From the NCBI RefSeq assembly GCF_051014445.1, contig NC_135137.1:18539501-18603500 (forward strand): a stretch of DNA of 64,000 nucleotides, given 5' to 3'. The notes beneath the pieces are model-generated. The model saw only the letters and a list, made by a program, of their open reading frames with translations. It was not told the DNA's origin and ran no database searches. The position numbers and the translations under genes are program-made. This document shows, piece by piece, positions 58,801 through 64,000 of this stretch; positions within the stretch are counted from its first letter, which is position 1; every line of letters begins with the position of its first letter. Source of the stretch: Colletes latitarsis. Taxonomy: Eukaryota > Arthropoda > Insecta > Hymenoptera > Colletidae.

Positions 58801-61640
58801 ACAGTATTTTAGAGGATATAACCGGTTGGATCTGGGTTTCGACTGGGTTATGCCCGCATCAGGCTCACGATTTTGCCTTCTTCGCATACTTGTTGGCCAG
58901 ATCCTGGGTTTTTTTCGTGTTTGAATCACGTAGTAATGTGGTAACACACTGAAGCAGTCAATTAAACCTGGTTTCGATCAATGTTTTAGAGAATAACACC
59001 GGTTAGGTTTGGGTTAGGTCTGGGATATGCGCGCATCTGGCTTGTACTTTCGCCTTTTTCGCAAACTTGTTGGCTAGATCCTGGGTTCTTCTCGAGTTTG
59101 AATCTCGTAGTAATGTGGTACCACACAGAAACAGTCCATTAAACCTGGTTTCGGACAGTATTTTAGAGGATAACACCGGTTAGGTCTGGGTTTCGTCTGG
59201 GTTATGCCCGCATCTGGCTCATGATTTTGCCTTCTTCGCATACTTGTTGGCCAGATCTTGGGTTTTTTTCGTGTTTGAATCACGTAGTAATGTGGTACCA
59301 CATTGAAGCAGTTAATTAAACCTGGTTTCGATCAATATTTTAGAGGATACCACCGGTTAGGTCTGGGTTAGGTCTGGGTTATGCCCGCATCTGGCTTGTA
59401 CCTTCGCCTTTTTCGCAAACATGTTGGCTAGATCCTGGGTTCTTCTCGGGTTTGAATCTCGTAGTAATGTGGTAACACACTGAAGCAGTCAATTAAACCT
59501 GGATTCGATCAATGTTTTAGAGGATAACACCGGTTAGGTCTGGGTTAGGTCTGGGATATGCGCGCATCTGGCTTATACTTTCGCCTGTTTCGCAAACTTG
59601 TTGGCTAGATCCTGGGTTTTTTTCGGGTTTGAATCACGTAGTAATGTGGTACCACACAGAAACAGTCCATTAAACCTGGTTTCGATCAATATTTTAGAGG
59701 ATAACACCGGTTAGGTCCGGGTTAGGTCTGGGATATGCGCGCATCTGGCTTATACTTTCGCCATTTTCGCGAACTTGTTGGCCAGATCCTGGGTTTTTTT
59801 CGTGTTTGAATCACGTAGTAATGTGGTAACACACTGAAGCAGTCAATTAAACCTGGTTTCGATCAATATTTTAGAGGATAACACCGGTTAGGTCTGGGTT
59901 AGGTCTGGGTTATACCAGCATCTGGCTCATGATTTCGCCTTTTTCGCAAACTTGTTGGCTAGATCCTGGGTTTTTTTCGGGTTTGAATCTCGTAGTAATG
60001 TGGTACCACACAGAAACAGTCCATTAAACCTGGTTTCAGACAGTATTTTAGAGGATAAAACCGGTTTGGTCTGGGTTTCGACTGGGTTATGCCCGCATGA
60101 GGCTCACGATTTTGCCTTCTTCGCATACTTGTCGGCTGACCCTGGGTTTTTTTCGTGGTTGAATCACGTAGTAATGTGGTAACACACTGAAGCAGTCAAT
60201 TAAACCTGGTTTCGATCAATGTTTTAGAGGATAACACCGGTTAGGTCTGGGTTAGGGCTGGGATATGCGCGCATCTGGCTTATACTTTCGCCTCTTTCGC
60301 AAACTTGTTGCCTAGATCATGGGTTTTTCTCGGGTTTGAATCTCGTAGTAATGTGGTACCACACAGAAACAGTCCATTAAACCTGGTTTCGGACAGTATT
60401 TTAGAGGATAACACCGGTTAGGTCTGGGTTTCGTCTGGGTTATGCCCGCATCTGGCTCATGATTTTGCCTTCTTCGCATACTTGTTGGCCAGATCCTGGG
60501 TTTTTTTCGGGTTTGAATCTCGTAGTAATGTGGTACCACACAGAAACAGTCCATTAAACCTGGTTTCAGACAGTATTTTAGAGGATAAAACCGGTTAGGT
60601 CTGGGTTTCGACTGGGTTATGCCCGCATCAGGCTCACGATTTTGCCTTCTTCGCATACTTGTCGGCTGACCCTGGGTTTTTTTCGTGGTTGAATCACGTA
60701 GTAATGTGGTAACACACTGAAGCAGTCAATTAAACCTGGTTTCGATCAATGTTTTAGAGGATAACACCGGTTAGGTCTGGGTTTCGTCTGTGTTATGCCC
60801 TAATCTGGCTCAAGATTTTGCCTTCTTCGCATACTTGTTGGCCAGATCCTGGGTGTTTTTCGTGTTTGAATCACGTAGTAATGTGGTACCACACAGAAGC
60901 AGTCCATTAAACCTGGATTCGGACAGTATTTTAGCCGATAACCGGTTAGGTCTGGGTTTCGTCTAGGTTCTGCCCGCATCTGGCTCATGAAATTGCCTTC
61001 TTCGCATACTTGTTGGCCAGATCCTGGGTTTTTTCGGGTTTGAATCACGTAGTAATGTGGTACCACACAGAAACAGTCCATTAAACCTGGTTTCGATCAA
61101 TATTTTAGAGGATAACACCGGTTAGGTCTGGGTTAGGTCTGGGATATGCGCGCATCTGGCTTATACTTTCGCCTTTTTCGCAAACTTGTTGGCCAGATCC
61201 TGGGTTTTTTTCGTGTTTGAATCACGTAGTAATGTGGTAACACACTGAAGCAGTCAATTAAACCTGGTTTCGATCAATATTTTAGAGGATTTCACCGGTT
61301 AGGTCTGGGTTAGGTCTGGGTTATACCAGCCTCTGGCTCATGATTTCGCCTTTTTCGCAAACTTGCTGGCTAGATCCTGGGTTTTTTTCGGGTTTGAATC
61401 CCGTAGTAATGTGGTACCACACAGAAACAGTCCATTACACCGGTTAGGTCTGGGTTTCGACTGGGTTATGCCGGCATCAGGCTCATGATTTGGCCCTCTT
61501 CGCATACTTGTTGGCCAGATCCTGGGTTTTTTTCGTGTTTGAATCACGTAGTAATGTGGTAACACACTGAAGCAGTCAATTAAACCTGGTTTCGATCAAT
61601 GTTTTAGAGGATAACACCGGTTAGGTCTGGGTTAGGTCTG
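54415..61640 (+). repeat. Tandem direct duplication with 3680-bp period
   Basis: Block 1 is about 54.42-58.13 kb and block 2 about 58.13-61.64 kb. They abut and share many private variants, including an internally shortened monomer with a 32-bp deletion (near 57930 and 61434). From about 60.74 kb the offset drops to 3503: one monomer present at 57.07-57.25 kb is missing in register from block 2. Confidence 0.8.
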
Positions 61641-64000
61641 GGATATGCGCGCATCTGGCTTCTACTTTCGCCTTTTTCGCAAACTTGTTGGCTAGATCCT
61701 GGGTTTCTCTCGGGTTTGAATCTCGTAGTAATGTGGTACCACACAGAAACAGTCCATTAAACCTGGTTTCAGACAGTATTTTAGAGGATAACACCGGTTA
61801 GGTCTGGGTTTCGACTGGGTTATGCCCGCATCAGGCTCATGATTTTGCCTTCTTCGCATACTTGTTGGCCAGATCCTGGGTTTTTTCCGGGTTTGAATCT
61901 CGTAGTAATGTGCTACCACACAGAAACAGTCCATTAAACCTGGTTTCCGACAGTATTTTAGAGGATAACACCGGTTAGGTCTGGGTTTCGAATGGGTTAT
62001 GCCCGCATCAGGCTCATGATTTTGCCTTCTTCGCATACTTGTAGGCCAGATCCTGGGTTTTTTTCGTGTTTGAATCACGTAGTAATGTGGTAACACACTG
62101 AAGCAGTCAATTAAACCTGGTGTCGATCAATGTTTTAGAGGATAACACCGGTTAGGTCTGGGTTAGGTCTGGGATATGCGCGCATCTGGCTTATACTTTC
62201 GCCTTTTTCGCAATCTTGTTGGCTAGATCCTGGGTTTTTCTCGGGTTTGAATATCGTAGTAATGTGGTACCACACAGAAACAGTCCATTAAACCTGGTAT
62301 CGATCAATATTTTAGAGGATAACACCGGTTAGGTCTGGGATATGCGCGCATCTGGCTTATACTTTCGCCTTTTTCGCAAACTTGTTGGCCAGATCCTGGG
62401 TTTTTCTCGGGTTTGAATCTCGTAGTAATGTGGTACCACACAGAAACAGTCCATTAAACCTGGTTTCGGACAGTATTTTAGAGGATAACACCGGTTAGGT
62501 CTGGGTTAGGTCTGGGATATGACCGCATCTGGCTCATGATTTGGCCTTCTTCGCATACTTGTTGGCCAGATCCTGGGTTTTTTTCGTGTTTGAATCACGT
62601 ACTAATGTGGTAACACACTGAACCAGTCAATTAAACCTGGTTTCGATCAATATTTTAGAGGATAACACCGGTTAGGTCTGGGATATGCGCGCATCTGGCT
62701 CATACTTTCGCCTTCTTCGCAAATTTGTTGGCTAGATCCTGGGTTTCTTTCGGGTTTGAATCTCGTAGTAATGTGGTAACACACTGAAGCAGTCAATTAA
62801 ACCTGGTTTCGATCAATATTTTAGAGGATAACACCGGTTAGGTCTGGGATATGCGCGCATCTGGCTTATACTTTCGCGTTTTTCGCAAACTTGTTGGCTA
62901 GATCCTGGGTTTTTTTCGGGTTTGAATCTCGTAGTAATGTGGTACCACACAGAAACAGTCCATTAAACCTGGTTTCAGACAGTATTTTAGAGGATAACAC
63001 CGGTTAGGTCTGGGTTTCGTCTGGGTTATGCCCGCATCTGGCTCATGATTTTGCATTCTTCGCATACTTGTTGGCCAGATCCTGGGTTTTTTTCGTGTTT
63101 GAATCACGTAGTAATGTGGTACCACATTGAAGCAGTCAATTAAACCTGGTTTCGATCAATATTTTACCGGATACCACCGGTTAGGTCTGGGTTAGGTCTG
63201 GGTTATGCCCGCATCTGGCTTATACTTTCGCCTTTTCCGCAAACTTGTTGGCTAGATCCTGGGTTTTTTTCGGGTTTGAATCTCGTAGTAATGTGGTACC
63301 ACACAGAAACAGTCCATTAAACCTGGTTTCGGACAGTATTTTAGAGGATAACACCGGATAGGTCTGGGTTTCGTCTGGGTTATGCCCGCATCTGGCTCAT
63401 GATTTTGCCTTCTTCGCATACTTGTTGGCCAGATCCTGGGTTTTTTTCGAGTTTGAATCACGTAGTAACGTGGTACCACACAGAAGCAGTCCATTAAACC
63501 TGGATTCGGACAGTATTTTAGCGGATAACACCGGGTAGGTCTGGGTTTCGTCTGGGTTATGCCCGTATCTGGCTAATGAATTTGCCTCCTTCGCATACTT
63601 GTTGGCCAGATCCTGGGTTTTTTTCGTGTTTGAATCACGTAGTAATGTGGTAACACACTGAAACAGTCAATTAAACCTGGTTTCGATCAATGTTTTAGGG
63701 GATAGCACCGGTTAGGTCTGGGTTAGGTCTGGGATATGCGCGCATCTGGCTTATACTTTCGCCTTTTTCGCAAACTTGTTGGCTAGATCCTGGGTTTTTC
63801 TCGGCTTTGAATCTCGTAGTAATGTGGTACCACACAGAAACAGTCCATTAAACCTGGTTTCGGAGAGTATTTTAGAGGATAACACCGGTTAGGTCTGGGT
63901 TTCGTCTGGGTTATGCCCGCATCTGGCTCATGATTTTGCCTTCTTCGCATACTTGTTGGCCAGATCCTGGGTTTTTTTCGTGTTTGAATCACGTAGTAAT

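Larger units (their letters stand above)
46338..64000. repeat. Satellite array C
   Basis: About 100 monomers of the same satellite, richer than arrays A and B in monomers with a degenerate second 11-mer TTTCGTCTGGG and in the palindromic GGTACC form. The array is built of nested kilobase duplications. No genes are visible. The array runs off the window end. Confidence 0.97.

Noticed and set aside
1..64000. The arrays as a true telomere tract
   Set aside because: No run of more than three TTAGGTCTGGG units was seen. The 11-mer is embedded in a complex 177-bp monomer, so this is at most subtelomeric or telomere-derived.

Overview
The window is eukaryotic and almost certainly insect. It has no prokaryotic gene organisation. 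It consists of one long AT-leaning satellite array interrupted by two GC-rich non-LTR (LINE) retrotransposons of the R1 clade, both on the + strand. R1-clade elements (R1, TRAS, SART and relatives) are typical of arthropods. The satellite monomer carries one to three copies of the 11-mer TTAGGTCTGGG. This reads like a long, derived version of the insect telomere motif TTAGG. From memory, unverified, 11-nt telomere motifs of this kind have been reported in aculeate Hymenoptera, so a bee or wasp subtelomere is my best guess; the species cannot be fixed from the sequence.

Layout. 1-23578: satellite array A, about 130 monomers. 23579-30611: retrotransposon copy 1, with intact ORF1 and ORF2, a 21-nt poly(A) tail and a 14-bp target-site duplication (TSD). 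30612-39655: array B, about 50 monomers. About 39656-46337: retrotransposon copy 2, lacking roughly the first 80 nt and broken by one deletion/frameshift in ORF1 and three frameshifts in ORF2. 46338-64000: array C, about 100 monomers. The basic monomer is 177 bp (two 11-mers), with 166-bp (one) and at least one 188-bp (three) length variants. The arrays contain many kilobase-scale internal duplications that differ by whole monomers or by exactly one 11-mer.

How the parts fit. Both retrotransposons have their poly(A) joined to the same base of the satellite, inside the last 11-mer of a monomer (TTA / GGTCTGGG). They therefore look target-specific, like TRAS and SART in TTAGG repeats or R1 in 28S rDNA. 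ORF1 is a gag-like protein with three zinc knuckles. ORF2 carries an APE-type endonuclease, a reverse transcriptase and a C-terminal CCHC. The two ORFs meet at a TAATG stop-start overlap, as in SART1. The 5' and 3' UTRs contain strong inverted repeats shared by both copies. An uninterrupted paralogue of the copy 1 insertion site survives at about 34.63-35.72 kb and confirms the TSD.

The short open frames on the minus strand of the satellite are a by-product of the 177-bp (59-codon) period and are not annotated as genes. No tRNA, rRNA, CRISPR array or host protein gene was seen.
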